A DNA stretch of 64,000 nucleotides from Bacteroidales bacterium (GTDB lineage: Bacteria > Bacteroidota > Bacteroidia > Bacteroidales > F082). Below are positions 42,178 through 52,344 of this stretch, in pieces; the first letter of the stretch is position 1, and each line of letters begins with the position of its first letter. The notes beneath the pieces are model-generated. The model saw nothing but the letters and a program-made list of their open reading frames with translations, was not told where the DNA came from and did not search any database. The DNA lies in assembly GCA_024400425.1 (NCBI GenBank), contig JAKSMV010000016.1, positions 1 to 64,000 of the forward strand. The letters run 5' to 3'. Position numbers and translations under genes: made by a program.

Positions 42178-43818
42178 ATGAAAATTAAACATTTATCAAT
42201 GATTGCAATCGTAGCCCTTTTCGCTACCGCTTGCGGAAACAAAGCCCCTGAACCCGTTCAGGAAGAACAACCAACAGCTAAACTTTCGGACAAATACGCC
42301 GAATACACATTGACGACCGACATCAGCCACCTCAGCGACAACGAGAAGCAAATGCTGCCGCTGCTGTTCGAAGCCGCCAACATCATGGAAGACCTCTATT
42401 GGGTTGAAAACTACGGCGACAAAGATGCTCTGCTCAACAGCATCACTGATCCTGACATCCAGAAAATGGCCAAGATTTGCTACGGTCCTTGGGATGGCTT
42501 AGACAACAACAGCGTCTTTGTGGAAGGCCAAAACGAAAAACCTGCAGGTGCCGGCTTCTACCCTACCGACATGACCATGGAAGAATGGGAAGCCTTCACC
42601 GATCCTAACAAGGACAGCCAATACACCATGATTGTCCGCGACAGTTTGGGCAATCTCCAATGCGTTTGGTATCACGACTATTTCGCTGAACAAATCGAAA
42701 AGGCAGCAAACTTGCTCGACCAAGCCTCTGAACTGGCTGGCGATGCCGAATTTGCAGAATACCTGAAGCTCCGCGCCAAAGCCCTCCGCACCGACGATTA
42801 CTACGAAAGCGACATGCAATGGATGACCGTCCGCAACAACAACATCGACTATGTGGTTGGGCCTATCGAAAACTACACCGATGGTTTGTTTGGCACCAAG
42901 GCTGCTCACGAAGCCTTCATCCTCATCAAGGACCAAGAATGGACCAAGCAACTAGCTCATTACGTTGCCTTGCTGCCCGAACTGCAACGCCAACTTCCTG
43001 TTCCAGAAGAATATAAGCAAGAAGAACCAGGTGCTGATGCCGACCTTGCCGTCTATGATGCCGTTTATTATGCCGGCGACTGCAATGCCAACAGCAAGAC
43101 CATTGCCATCAACCTGCCTAACGACGAACGCGTTCAATTGGCCAAAGGTACCCGCAAACTCCAACTCAAGAACTCGATGCAAGCCAAGTTCGACAAGATT
43201 TTGCTTCCTATCTCCGAAGTGCTGATGACCCCTGAATCGATGGAACACATCAAGTTCGACGCTTTCTTCTCCAATGTGATGTTCCACGAAACCGCTCACG
43301 GCATGGGCATCAAGAACACCTTGACAGGCAAAGGCACCGTCCGTTCTGCTTTGGGCAACCAATACAGCGCCATCGAAGAAGCCAAGGCCGACGTTTTGGG
43401 TCTCTACCTCATCACCAAACTCTATGAAATGGGCGAATACACTACCACCGAACTCGAAGACAACTATGTGACCTTCATCGCCGGTATTTTCCGTTCTGTC
43501 CGTTTCGGTGCTGCTAGCGCTCATGGCAAGGCTAACATGTTGACCTTCAACTACCTCCAACGCGAAGGTGCTTTCACCCGCAACGAAGAAGGCAAATATG
43601 CCGTCAACTTCGAAGCCATGAAAGCTGCTGTTGAAAAGCTGGCTGGCGACATTCTCGTCCACCAAGGCGATGGCGACTACGACAGCGTGAAAACTTGGAT
43701 TGACGAAGACAGCGTCATCAAAGACGAACTGCAAGCCGACCTCAACCGCGTTGGCGAAGCAGGCATCCCTGTTGACATCTACTTCAACATGGGTGCTGAT
43801 GTGCTTCTAAATCAATAA
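42178..43818 (+). CDS. M49-like (dipeptidyl-peptidase III-type) zinc peptidase, lipoprotein
   Basis: Encodes 546 residues. Lipobox ATAC (Cys14). Zinc site HETAHGMG (370-374) with a second motif EEAKAD (E400/E401). DPP III has HExxGH and EExxAE, so this is an M49-related enzyme with the plain HExxH form, common in Bacteroidota. It probably trims oligopeptides at the envelope. Close spacing suggests cotranscription with the acyl-CoA genes. A terminator lies at 43841-43866. Confidence 0.85.
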   Translation: MKIKHLSMIAIVALFATACGNKAPEPVQEEQPTAKLSDKYAEYTLTTDISHLSDNEKQMLPLLFEAANIMEDLYWVENYGDKDALLNSITDPDIQKMAKICYGPWDGLDNNSVFVEGQNEKPAGAGFYPTDMTMEEWEAFTDPNKDSQYTMIVRDSLGNLQCVWYHDYFAEQIEKAANLLDQASELAGDAEFAEYLKLRAKALRTDDYYESDMQWMTVRNNNIDYVVGPIENYTDGLFGTKAAHEAFILIKDQEWTKQLAHYVALLPELQRQLPVPEEYKQEEPGADADLAVYDAVYYAGDCNANSKTIAINLPNDERVQLAKGTRKLQLKNSMQAKFDKILLPISEVLMTPESMEHIKFDAFFSNVMFHETAHGMGIKNTLTGKGTVRSALGNQYSAIEEAKADVLGLYLITKLYEMGEYTTTELEDNYVTFIAGIFRSVRFGAASAHGKANMLTFNYLQREGAFTRNEEGKYAVNFEAMKAAVEKLAGDILVHQGDGDYDSVKTWIDEDSVIKDELQADLNRVGEAGIPVDIYFNMGADVLLNQ

Positions 43819-43840
43819 GAATCATTGCTAATTATAGGAA

Positions 43841-43866
43841 AAGGCGGCTTTCGGGTCGCCTTTTTT
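43841..43866. terminator. bidirectional terminator
   Basis: AAGGCGGC and GTCGCCTT form the stem with a 6-nt loop, T6 following on the plus strand and AAAA on the other side. It serves both convergent genes. Confidence 0.8.
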
Positions 43867-43869
43867 CGT

Positions 43870-45588
43870 TTATAGTCCCCTACCCGGCAAAGCCGCAATC
43901 AGCTTTTTGGTGTAGGCGTTTTGCGGATTCCCGAAAAGTTCGTCCGCATCATTCATCTCGACGGGCTTGCCGTTATACATCACCACAACGCGGTCGCTCA
44001 TGTAACGCACCACGCCGAGGTCGTGAGAGATGAAGATATAAGTCAGATGACGTTCTTCCTTCAACCGGTTGAGCAGGTTAAGCACTTGCGCTTGCACCGA
44101 CACATCCAAGGCCGACACCGACTCATCGCAAATCACCAAACGAGGGTTGACAGCCAAGGCACGCGCAATGCAAATCCTTTGCCTTTGTCCGCCCGAAAGT
44201 TCATGCGGATAACGTTCATAATGATCCGCTTGCAAACCCACTTGCTCCAACAAGTCACAAACCGCCATTCGACATTTTTTCTTGTCGGTTTCGATGCCAT
44301 GCACACGCATCGGTTCGGCAATGGCTTCGCCTATCGAAAGGCGTGGATTGAGCGATGAATAAGGATCTTGAAATACAATCTGCGCCTGTTTCCTGAAATC
44401 ACGCAAATGGTTGCCTTTCAAATTGGTGACATCGATGCCATCGAAAATCACCTTGCCACCAGTCGGCTCAGCCAAACGCAAGATGCTACGACCGAGTGTA
44501 GTCTTGCCACATCCCGACTCGCCAACCAAACCCAAAGTCTCACCTTCATATACTTCGATGCTCACATCATCGACGGCTTTCACATAATCATAGACACGGC
44601 CAAACACGCCTTTGCGCAAAGGATACCACGTCTTCAAGTGTTCAACTTTCAGTATGGGTTCCTGCGAATAAAGTTTTTCAAGACGCATTTTCCTTTTTTC
44701 ATCAGTAACCAGCAATTCGTTGATTATCTGTTGTTTGCCACCTTCCCATTGACCATCAAGAAATTCCTTTACCACGGGAAGGCGTTTCAAACGTACATTC
44801 ATCGGCGGACGGCAAGCCAAGAGGCCTTGCGTGTAAGGATGCTGTGGATTGTGCAAGATTTGACTCACTGAACCACGTTCAAGGATTTCGCCATTGTGCA
44901 TCACCGCCACATCGTCAGCAATCTCTGCCACGACACCCAAATCGTGAGTGATGAAAATCATGCCCATGCCCGTCTCGGTTTGCAGTTGGCGCAGCAACTT
45001 TAAGATTTCGAGTTGCACGGTGACATCCAAAGCCGTCGTAGGCTCGTCGGCTATCAGGATTTGCGGATGGCAAGCAATGGCCATGGCAATCATGACACGC
45101 TGTTTTTGTCCGCCCGAAAGCTCATGCGGATAACTGTCGAAGATAGCTTCCGGACGCGGCAGCATCACCTGCTTGAACAAAGCAATGACCCTTTCGCGCG
45201 CTTCTTTTCGACTCACATTCTCGTGTTGGAGAATCATCTCGGTGACTTGGAAACCACATTTATAGACAGGATTCAGCGAAGTCATCGGTTCCTGGAAAAT
45301 CATGGCAATGCGCTTGCCGCGGATATCGGCCATTTGCTTCTCGTTGAAACGGCTTATTTCGGTGTTTTCCAACATGATGGAATCGGCAGCAAAACGGCTT
45401 TGTCTCTCGTTAAGCAAGTGCATCACCGCCAGCGAGCTGACCGACTTGCCCGAACCCGACTCGCCAACGATGCCTAAGGTTCGCCCCGCAAAGACATCCA
45501 AATCGATGCCATGCACCGCTTCGTTCCATTCGCCATCGCGACGGAACGAGACCTTAAGGTTGCGGATACTCAGAATCGGGGTTGACAT
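43870..45588 (-). CDS. ABC transporter with two ATPase domains (dipeptide/oligopeptide type)
   Basis: Encodes 572 residues: two complete ABC ATPase domains in one chain, like YejF. Walker A GESGSGKS (about 40-47) and GESGCGKT (about 355), signatures LSGGQKQR and LSGGQRQR, Walker B ILIADEP and LVICDES. The oligopeptide-type C-terminal regions follow each domain. It powers import of peptides or related solutes. No permease or binding-protein gene is adjacent, so partners are elsewhere. It has its own TACTTTTG promoter. Confidence 0.93.
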   Translation of the reverse strand: MSTPILSIRNLKVSFRRDGEWNEAVHGIDLDVFAGRTLGIVGESGSGKSVSSLAVMHLLNERQSRFAADSIMLENTEISRFNEKQMADIRGKRIAMIFQEPMTSLNPVYKCGFQVTEMILQHENVSRKEARERVIALFKQVMLPRPEAIFDSYPHELSGGQKQRVMIAMAIACHPQILIADEPTTALDVTVQLEILKLLRQLQTETGMGMIFITHDLGVVAEIADDVAVMHNGEILERGSVSQILHNPQHPYTQGLLACRPPMNVRLKRLPVVKEFLDGQWEGGKQQIINELLVTDEKRKMRLEKLYSQEPILKVEHLKTWYPLRKGVFGRVYDYVKAVDDVSIEVYEGETLGLVGESGCGKTTLGRSILRLAEPTGGKVIFDGIDVTNLKGNHLRDFRKQAQIVFQDPYSSLNPRLSIGEAIAEPMRVHGIETDKKKCRMAVCDLLEQVGLQADHYERYPHELSGGQRQRICIARALAVNPRLVICDESVSALDVSVQAQVLNLLNRLKEERHLTYIFISHDLGVVRYMSDRVVVMYNGKPVEMNDADELFGNPQNAYTKKLIAALPGRGL

Positions 45589-45606
45589 CGTATGTTAGAT
45601 TTGCTG

Positions 45607-45614
45607 CAAAAGTA
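45607..45614 (-). promoter_or_regulatory. -7 box of the double ABC ATPase
   Basis: TACTTTTG on the minus strand, 18 bases before ATG 45588. Confidence 0.6.
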
Positions 45615-45651
45615 AGAAAAAAAGTGAGCTGCTCTTTCGGGCGGCTCACTT
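45615..45651 (-). terminator. terminator of the ornithine aminotransferase gene
   Basis: On the minus strand AAGTGAGC pairs with GCTCACTT and is followed by a T-rich tract. Confidence 0.75.
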
Positions 45652-45672
45652 CATGATTCATTCACCAGAAAA

Positions 45673-46905
45673 TCATTCAAACGACTTGATAGCAGCCTTG
45701 ATGATTTCGATGGCTTCGCGGAGTTGTTCTTCGGTGATGACCAAAGGTGGAGCGAAGCGGATGATGTGTTGGTGAGTTGGCTTAGCCAGCAGACCGAGGT
45801 CACGCATCTTCAGGCAGACGTCCCAAGCTTCCTTGCCATCCTTAGGCTTGATGATGACAGCGTTGAGCAAGCCCTTACCGCGGACCTTCTCAATCATTGG
45901 GCTCTTGATCTTGCCGATTTCCTCACGGAAAATCTTACCGAGGCGTTCAGCATTTTCCATCAGATGTTCGTCTTTGATGACTTGCAGGGCAGCGATGGAA
46001 ACGCGAGCAGCGATTGGGTTACCGCCGAAGGTCGAACCATGTTCACCTGGCTTGATGTTCAGCATGATTTCGTCGTCAGCGAGGACTGCCGATACTGGCA
46101 CCACGCCACCGCCGAGGGCCTTACCCAGAATCAGGATGTCAGGACGCACGCCTTCGTGGTCGCAAGCCAACATCTTACCTGTACGGGCGATACCGCACTG
46201 CACTTCGTCGGCCATGAACAGCACGTTGTGCTTCTTGCAGATGTCGTAGCACTTCTTCAGATAGCCTTCGTCTGGAACATAGACACCAGCTTCACCTTGG
46301 ATAGGCTCGAGCAGGAAACCGGCGATTTCGTCACCCTGTTCGTCGAGAACCTTAGCGAGAGCATCAGGATCGTTGTAAGGGATGCGGATGAAACCTGGAG
46401 TCATAGGACCATAGTTGGCGTATGATTCAGGGTCGTTACTCATGGTGATGATGGTGATGGTACGGCCGTGGAAGTTACCTTCGCAGCAAACAATCTTCAC
46501 CTTGTCGTTCGGGATACCTTTCTTGACGACACCCCAACGGCGAGCCAGTTTCAGACCTGTTTCGTCGGCTTCGGCACCTGAGTTCATAGGCAGAACCTTG
46601 TCGTAGCCGAAATATTCAGTGACATATTTTTCCCAAACGCCGAGAGCATCGTTGTAGAAAGCACGTGAGCTCAGGGTGAGGCGTTCGGCTTGGTCGGTCA
46701 TAGCCTTGATGATGGCTGGATGGCAGTGACCTTGGTTGACTGCTGAATAAGCTGACAGGAAGTCGAAATATTCTTTTCCTTCGACGTCCCAAACCTTAGC
46801 GCCCTTACCTTTGGCGAGGACGACTGGCAGCGGGTGATAGTTATGGGCACCATACTTGGCTTCGAGGTCCATAGCCTGCTGCGATGATGTGATTTTTTCG
46901 ATCAT
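45673..46905 (-). CDS. rocD: ornithine aminotransferase
   Basis: Encodes 410 residues. PLP-dependent conversion of ornithine and 2-oxoglutarate to glutamate semialdehyde and glutamate. The PLP lysine is K262 in LGKALGGG and the PLP-N1 Asp is D233 in [23 protein letters not shown] near the start is an ornithine-aminotransferase hallmark. The start is ATG 46905, 63 bases after the promoter box; the longer frame begins with TTG. Strong codon bias suggests high expression. Confidence 0.95.
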   Translation of the reverse strand: MIEKITSSQQAMDLEAKYGAHNYHPLPVVLAKGKGAKVWDVEGKEYFDFLSAYSAVNQGHCHPAIIKAMTDQAERLTLSSRAFYNDALGVWEKYVTEYFGYDKVLPMNSGAEADETGLKLARRWGVVKKGIPNDKVKIVCCEGNFHGRTITIITMSNDPESYANYGPMTPGFIRIPYNDPDALAKVLDEQGDEIAGFLLEPIQGEAGVYVPDEGYLKKCYDICKKHNVLFMADEVQCGIARTGKMLACDHEGVRPDILILGKALGGGVVPVSAVLADDEIMLNIKPGEHGSTFGGNPIAARVSIAALQVIKDEHLMENAERLGKIFREEIGKIKSPMIEKVRGKGLLNAVIIKPKDGKEAWDVCLKMRDLGLLAKPTHQHIIRFAPPLVITEEQLREAIEIIKAAIKSFE

Positions 46906-46967
46906 GATTTGTGATTTTAGATTTGATGATTCAATATTCAAGAGAAAATTTTCAAAATATGGAGTTG

Positions 46968-46975
46968 CAAAGTTA
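46968..46975 (-). promoter_or_regulatory. -7 box of rocD
   Basis: TAACTTTG on the minus strand; the transcript would carry a leader of about 55 nt. Confidence 0.6.
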
Positions 46976-47005
46976 AGGTTTTATTTCAAGATTTCACACT
47001 TACAT

Positions 47006-48400
47006 CTATTTTTTCCGCACAATTTTACAAACAACCAGAATCGCCAAGGAAAATAGCGCGATACCCAACAAGCCGAAGAAAGCCAAACGATAGCTATTGC
47101 GTTGCGACTGAAGCGTTTCAATTTCCTCATTTTGAGATTCATACATGGCGAAAAGACTTTCGGCATCGTCTTGCAAGTCAGCCAACTTCTCACTCAAGGC
47201 ATTACTCTCGTTGAAAACCGATGCGTAATTTTCCTGAAACAAATCCAGTTGCTCTTTCATTTCGGCGAAATGACCTAAATGGGCATAATCGGCAATCAGA
47301 TAAGGACGCACCGAATTGACAAACACTTGATTTCCATTTTCTTCCGCAATCTCCACGCATCTTTTCAGATAGACCGCCGAAGTGGTGAAATCACCTTTTT
47401 CATTATAATGGATACCCAACATCCAATAAGATTCCATCGTGCCGTTCAGATAGCCCATCGTTTCGGAAGAATGCAATGCCGACTGATAGAGGCTCATCGC
47501 ATCGTTTTCGCGACCCAATTTCATCAACACGTTGGCTGTTTCAATCTCGTCCTCAATCAGCACGATTTCATCATCCACGTTTTCGGCGCAAGCCACCGAC
47601 TTCTGCAAATAAAACAATGCAGAATCATAGTTGACGAGTCCGGTAGCATACACTGTTCCAAGGTTTTGATAGGCATGCGCCAGCGAGCTTTCGTCGTCGA
47701 AGCGCTTGAAGACAGGAATCGCTTCCTGCAAGATTGACTTTGCCTTGTCGAATTGCTGCCATTGCACATAGATATTGCTGATGTTGTTGTCGCACTGAGC
47801 CACAGAAAGCGTATCTCCCAGATATTCAAACTTTTGTCGGGCCAAACTAAAACTTTCCAAAGCCTTTTCCAATTCGTCCTGATGAAAATAGATGTAAGCT
47901 AAATTGTTGGTGACATCAGCGCAATTCGGCTCATCGCCAAGATGTTGCGAGACTTCCAAATCTCTGAGATAAGTAGCAAGAGCTTCATCTAGGTCACCCA
48001 TCAGCAGTTCGACACGGCCCTTATAGTCCAAGGCATACATCAGCCATTCCGATTCCTCTTTGCCTTCAAGCAGTTCGATAGCTTTGTCGAAATGCTCAAG
48101 CGCCAAGTCAAAATCATAATGGTTCATAAAACTTGTGCCCAGCATCCAGTACGTCCAGGAGAGCAAGTCGTCATCGCCCAACTTCTCGGCTTCGGCGACG
48201 GCTGTTTCACCAATCGAAATGCAGTCGTCAAACGACACACTGAACATGAACCGAGCCAATTCCGCCATGGTTTCAACCCTTTTCACACCTTCTTGCTTTG
48301 CCATTACATTTTGCAGGCTATCAATGACTTGCATTTCTTCCTGCGCAAAGGAAAACGATGCCAAAAGCGCAAAAACCAATATATTGATCAATCTTTTCAT
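47006..48400 (-). CDS. TPR protein with C-terminal membrane helix
   Basis: Encodes 464 residues. Signal peptide (cleavage after SFA, about 19), then about nine tetratricopeptide repeats (about 25-370), a short coiled coil (395-435) and a single C-terminal membrane helix FFGLLGIALFSLAILVV followed by KIVRKK. The repeat-helix layout matches the TPR sensor at 31777, but here nothing follows the helix, so it lacks an output domain. It overlaps the MBL hydrolase gene by 4 nt (ATGA). Confidence 0.8.
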   Translation of the reverse strand: MKRLINILVFALLASFSFAQEEMQVIDSLQNVMAKQEGVKRVETMAELARFMFSVSFDDCISIGETAVAEAEKLGDDDLLSWTYWMLGTSFMNHYDFDLALEHFDKAIELLEGKEESEWLMYALDYKGRVELLMGDLDEALATYLRDLEVSQHLGDEPNCADVTNNLAYIYFHQDELEKALESFSLARQKFEYLGDTLSVAQCDNNISNIYVQWQQFDKAKSILQEAIPVFKRFDDESSLAHAYQNLGTVYATGLVNYDSALFYLQKSVACAENVDDEIVLIEDEIETANVLMKLGRENDAMSLYQSALHSSETMGYLNGTMESYWMLGIHYNEKGDFTTSAVYLKRCVEIAEENGNQVFVNSVRPYLIADYAHLGHFAEMKEQLDLFQENYASVFNESNALSEKLADLQDDAESLFAMYESQNEEIETLQSQRNSYRLAFFGLLGIALFSLAILVVCKIVRKK

Positions 48401-49038
48401 CCAAGGAACATATTGTAACGTTGTTCATCGCCAATGGTGGTTTCCTCGCCATGACCAGGCAGTACGGTTGTGTCGTCAGGCAGATGGAAAAGCTTGCCGC
48501 GGATGCTGCCGCGCAACTCTTCGAAACTACCACCTTCGAAATCGGTACGGCCTATGCTGCGGCAGAAAAGCGCATCGCCCGTAAACACCCAACCTTCCAA
48601 TTCGGCATACAAACTGATGCTGCCTTTGGCATGACCTGGAGTTGCTATGACTTCGAGCGTGCTCTCGCCAACCTTAATCACCTCGTCTTCAATAAGTTCA
48701 ACATCTGGCAATTCGCAATCGTCGGCAAAAGGCAGACCGAATATGGCCGCCTGACGCTTGGCATGAAGAAAATCAGAACGGACATCAGCGTGAGCAGCCA
48801 CCTTGATACCGTAATGCTTTTTCACGGCTGCATTGCCCATGATGTGGTCGATATGTCCGTGCGTGTTGATAACCATCAACGGCTTGAGGCCTTTCGAATC
48901 GATGAAAGAGAAAAGCTGCTCTGACTCGACCGACGATGAGCATCCCGGGTCGATGATGATACATTGCTTGGTCTCGTCGTAAACAACGTAGGTGTTTTCG
49001 CCAAATGCGTTAAAGACAAAGGTTTTGAGTTTCAGCAT
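48397..49038 (-). CDS. MBL-fold metal-dependent hydrolase (glyoxalase II-like)
   Basis: Encodes 213 residues. Binuclear metal site THGHIDH (59-65), a further ligand in TPGHAKGS, D in FTGDALFC, and PGHGEETT at the C-terminus. Typical of short glyoxalase II-like hydrolases; thioester or other substrate unknown. ATG 49038 follows a TATTTTTG box and the gene is the first of a two-gene unit with the TPR gene. Confidence 0.9.
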   Translation of the reverse strand: MLKLKTFVFNAFGENTYVVYDETKQCIIIDPGCSSSVESEQLFSFIDSKGLKPLMVINTHGHIDHIMGNAAVKKHYGIKVAAHADVRSDFLHAKRQAAIFGLPFADDCELPDVELIEDEVIKVGESTLEVIATPGHAKGSISLYAELEGWVFTGDALFCRSIGRTDFEGGSFEELRGSIRGKLFHLPDDTTVLPGHGEETTIGDEQRYNMFLG

Positions 49039-49055
49039 AAACTACATTTTGAGGG

Positions 49056-49063
49056 CAAAAATA
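49056..49063 (-). promoter_or_regulatory. -7 box of the MBL-TPR pair
   Basis: TATTTTTG on the minus strand, 17 bases before ATG 49038; divergent from the box at 49106. Confidence 0.6.
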
Positions 49064-49105
49064 AGGAAAAGTTTAGAGTTGAAAACATGATAGTACTATT
49101 TTCCC

Positions 49106-49113
49106 TATTTTTG
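49106..49113 (+). promoter_or_regulatory. -7 box of the propeller-barrel gene
   Basis: TATTTTTG, 15 bases before ATG 49129. It rules out the longer frame that begins inside the divergent hydrolase gene. Confidence 0.65.
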
Positions 49114-49128
49114 TCGTTTTATTGCGGA

Positions 49129-52100
49129 ATGGAGACAAAGACACGAAGCATAGGAATCAAATGGCTGCTGTTGGCTTGGCTGATGGCATCGACATCCATG
49201 CTCCAAGCCCAGTTCTACAACGGCATGAACATGCCCTTCGGCAAGAACCGCGTCCAGTGGAACGACTTTCATTGGTCGTATTACAGCAACGACAATTTCG
49301 ATGTGTATTACTACCAAGGCGGCGACGATTTCGCAAGATATGCACAAAGCTATGCCAAGACTCAGATTCCACTGCTCGAAAGCCGACTCAATAGTCAATT
49401 CAGCAAAAAAATACAGTTCATCCTGTTCAACAACCTCGCCGACCTCAAGCAAAGCAACCTGTTTTCGGACGATGAAGAAAGTGGCAACACGGGCGGCATC
49501 ACCAAGATAATCGGCTCGAAAGTAGTGCTCTATTTCGATGGCGACTACACCCATTTCGAGACCCAGATACGCGACGGCATCGTACAACTGCTGTTCAGCC
49601 AAATCATGAATGGCACCTCGGTAGGCTCGCAAATCCGCAATTCATACCGCTACGACATTCCCGAATGGTTCCAGAACGGACTGATTGCCTACATCGCCAA
49701 CGATTGGGACAGCCACAAGGAAGAACAGCTTCAACGCGGCATCGTATCGGGCGACTACAAGAAAATCAACCAATTATACAACGAAGACGCTTTGATTGCC
49801 GGCTATTCGTTTTGGAATTTCATTGCCGAAAAATATGGCAGCAAGGCCTTCAACGACATCATGACCCTTGCCGAAAGCTCGCAAAACGTGCGCCGCGCCC
49901 TGCTTTATGTGACCGGAAAGGATTTCAAAGACCTCACAGCCGATTGGTTTGAGTTCTACAAGAGCCGTTACAGAACCTTGCTCAGCCATCGACCCGAAAG
50001 TCCCATGAAGCTGAGCTACAGGAAATACCGCACTTTCACCCAACCCAGTATCAGTCCCGACGGAAAATATATCGCCTACGTCAGCAACGACGAAGGCCTC
50101 ATCCAACTGTGGCTTGAAAACCTTCAAAGCGGAAAGAAACAGAAACTCTTCAAGACAGGTTACCGTTCCGACGAACACATCGACACGTCCTACCCGCTTT
50201 TGGCATGGCATCCAAACAGCCAAATCCTGTCGTTCATCGTGGAGGAAAAAGGCAAGATACAACTCTACAACCTCGACATCACCACTGGCAAGAAAGCTAG
50301 CACATTCCTATTCGAATTCCAGAAGGTGACATCCTTCTCATACGCTCACAAAGCACGAAAAATCGTAGTGGCTGGTACGCGCAAAGGCAAAGCCGACATT
50401 TATGTTTACAACCTGTTTTCCAACACTTTGGAACAAATCACCAACGACTACCACACCGACCTAAATCCCGTGTTCAGCAACGATGACCAGCAAATCATCT
50501 TTAGTTCAAACCGCACCAACGACACCATCAAGTACGAAAAGGAAATCGGCTTCCAAAACAGCCAATTCGACCTTTACGCCTTCGATTACGTCAGCAAAAG
50601 CCCCGTGCTTCAAAACCTGACCTGCCAAAAAGTGACCAACAGCATACTGCCACAATTCCTCAAAGACGGCAGCATCCTCTACCTGAGCGACTCGACCGGC
50701 TTCTACAACCTCTGCCAAGCGCAACTCGACAGCGCCATCAGCTTCATCGACACCACCATCCATTACCGTTATTTCGCCCAAACCCGCCAACTCACCGACT
50801 ATTCAGCCAACATCATCGACTACACCTACTACCCTCGCGACAACAAAATCGCCATGCTCATGGCTTCAGAAAATGGCGAAAAACTCTATCTCTCGCCCAG
50901 TCTCAACGCCATGCAAGGCACACAGATACGACAACTGAATCCATTTGCACAAAAGCGAATCATCGATGAATCGAAACAAACCGAAGCCCAAGCCCTTCCT
51001 CAAACTCCAAAACACAAGTTCGTGACGAGCTACCGTTTCAGCAGGCGCAAGTCCAACAATTCGGGCACAATGTTCAATGATTCCGCCGTCGCTCCGCCCA
51101 CCAATGCCGTTGCAGAGAAACCTATCAAGAAAGACACCATTCAACGACCAAATAACTACTATGTAGAGCTTTTCACCGACCAGCTTTTCTCGCAAATCGA
51201 CTTCACAAACATGAGCTACAGCTATCAGCCCTTTGCGGGCGGCGGATCACCCGTATATCTCAACATGGGATTCAACATCTTCCTCGGCACCACCCTGAAA
51301 GACCTCATGGAAGACTACAAAGTTGACCTCGGCGTGAAACTCAACACCTCACTCACCAACAACGAATACATGCTGCGTTTCAGCGACTTGAGCAAACGCA
51401 TCGACAAGTCGCTCACCCTGCACCGCTACGTCACCGACGACTACTCCTATTATTATTACCGCACCGTCACCAACGAAGCCTTCTACCAGCTCAGTTACCC
51501 CTTCAGCGAAGTCTTAAGTCTGCGCGGCACCCTCATCTACCGCAACGACCACCGTACCAACCTCGCCATCGACGACTACAGTCTTGGCGACAAAGACACG
51601 CAAGAACATTGGGGCGGCCTGCGCGGTGAACTCGTATTCGACAACGCACGCAAGATAGGTAACAACCTCTACGTCGGCGCACGAGGAAAGGTCTTTGCCG
51701 AATACTATCAACTCGTTGGCAAAGGCATGAACAACATGATCGTGGCAGGCTTCGACTACCGTAATTATACGCGCATCAGCCGTAACTTCATCTGGGCCAA
51801 CCGAATCGCTGGAAGCGGCTCGTTCGGGAAGAACAAGCTCATCTACTACATGGGCGGTGTTGACAACTGGATTGGAGCCAAATTCAGCAACAGCACCCCC
51901 ATCGACTACGACCAGAACTATGCCTACCAAACCATAGCCACCAACATGCGCGGCTTCAAGCAAAACATACGAAACGGAAACAATTTCGTGGTGATTAACA
52001 GTGAATTGCGATTCCCTGTGTTCAGTTATCTCCTCAACCGACCCATCAACATGCAATTCATCCGTGATTTCCAGGTTGTGGCCTTTGGCGACATCGGCAC

Positions 52101-52341
52101 AGCATGGACCGGATGGAATCCCTACAACCTCAACAATTCGCTTTACACCTCGCACTATCAAGACGGTAACCTCAATATCAGCGTCACCGAAATGAAAGAA
52201 CCCATCGTTGGCGGTGTGGGATTTGGCTTGCGCACTACCTTATTCGGCTACTTTATCCGCGGTGACGTGGCTTGGGGCATCGAGGACGGTGCCATCAGCA
52301 AGAAACCGCAATTCTATTTCTCGTTCAATTTGGACTTTTAA
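49129..52341 (+). CDS. large exported protein: gluzincin-like domain, WD40/TolB-like propeller, outer-membrane barrel
   Basis: Encodes 1070 residues from ATG 49129. Signal peptide (SMLQAQ, about 27). Residues 30-290 resemble peptidase MA/gluzincin domains, with DIPEWFQNGLIAY (about 176-188) matching their downstream motif, but the HExxH is absent, so it is probably inactive. Residues about 295-620 carry TolB/WD40-like blades (SISPDGKYIAYVS, NPVFSNDDQQIIFSS). From about 675 to the end the sequence alternates like an Omp85-type barrel and finishes FYFSFNLDF. Known from Bacteroidota genomes as TolB-like/surface-antigen proteins; function unproven. It converges with nadD. Confidence 0.85.
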   Translation: METKTRSIGIKWLLLAWLMASTSMLQAQFYNGMNMPFGKNRVQWNDFHWSYYSNDNFDVYYYQGGDDFARYAQSYAKTQIPLLESRLNSQFSKKIQFILFNNLADLKQSNLFSDDEESGNTGGITKIIGSKVVLYFDGDYTHFETQIRDGIVQLLFSQIMNGTSVGSQIRNSYRYDIPEWFQNGLIAYIANDWDSHKEEQLQRGIVSGDYKKINQLYNEDALIAGYSFWNFIAEKYGSKAFNDIMTLAESSQNVRRALLYVTGKDFKDLTADWFEFYKSRYRTLLSHRPESPMKLSYRKYRTFTQPSISPDGKYIAYVSNDEGLIQLWLENLQSGKKQKLFKTGYRSDEHIDTSYPLLAWHPNSQILSFIVEEKGKIQLYNLDITTGKKASTFLFEFQKVTSFSYAHKARKIVVAGTRKGKADIYVYNLFSNTLEQITNDYHTDLNPVFSNDDQQIIFSSNRTNDTIKYEKEIGFQNSQFDLYAFDYVSKSPVLQNLTCQKVTNSILPQFLKDGSILYLSDSTGFYNLCQAQLDSAISFIDTTIHYRYFAQTRQLTDYSANIIDYTYYPRDNKIAMLMASENGEKLYLSPSLNAMQGTQIRQLNPFAQKRIIDESKQTEAQALPQTPKHKFVTSYRFSRRKSNNSGTMFNDSAVAPPTNAVAEKPIKKDTIQRPNNYYVELFTDQLFSQIDFTNMSYSYQPFAGGGSPVYLNMGFNIFLGTTLKDLMEDYKVDLGVKLNTSLTNNEYMLRFSDLSKRIDKSLTLHRYVTDDYSYYYYRTVTNEAFYQLSYPFSEVLSLRGTLIYRNDHRTNLAIDDYSLGDKDTQEHWGGLRGELVFDNARKIGNNLYVGARGKVFAEYYQLVGKGMNNMIVAGFDYRNYTRISRNFIWANRIAGSGSFGKNKLIYYMGGVDNWIGAKFSNSTPIDYDQNYAYQTIATNMRGFKQNIRNGNNFVVINSELRFPVFSYLLNRPINMQFIRDFQVVAFGDIGTAWTGWNPYNLNNSLYTSHYQDGNLNISVTEMKEPIVGGVGFGLRTTLFGYFIRGDVAWGIEDGAISKKPQFYFSFNLDF

Positions 52342-52344
52342 GGA

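Noticed and set aside
48964-49128. 55-codon extension of the propeller-barrel protein
   Set aside because: It overlaps the divergent MBL gene and the promoter at 49106-49113; the signal peptide begins at ATG 49129.
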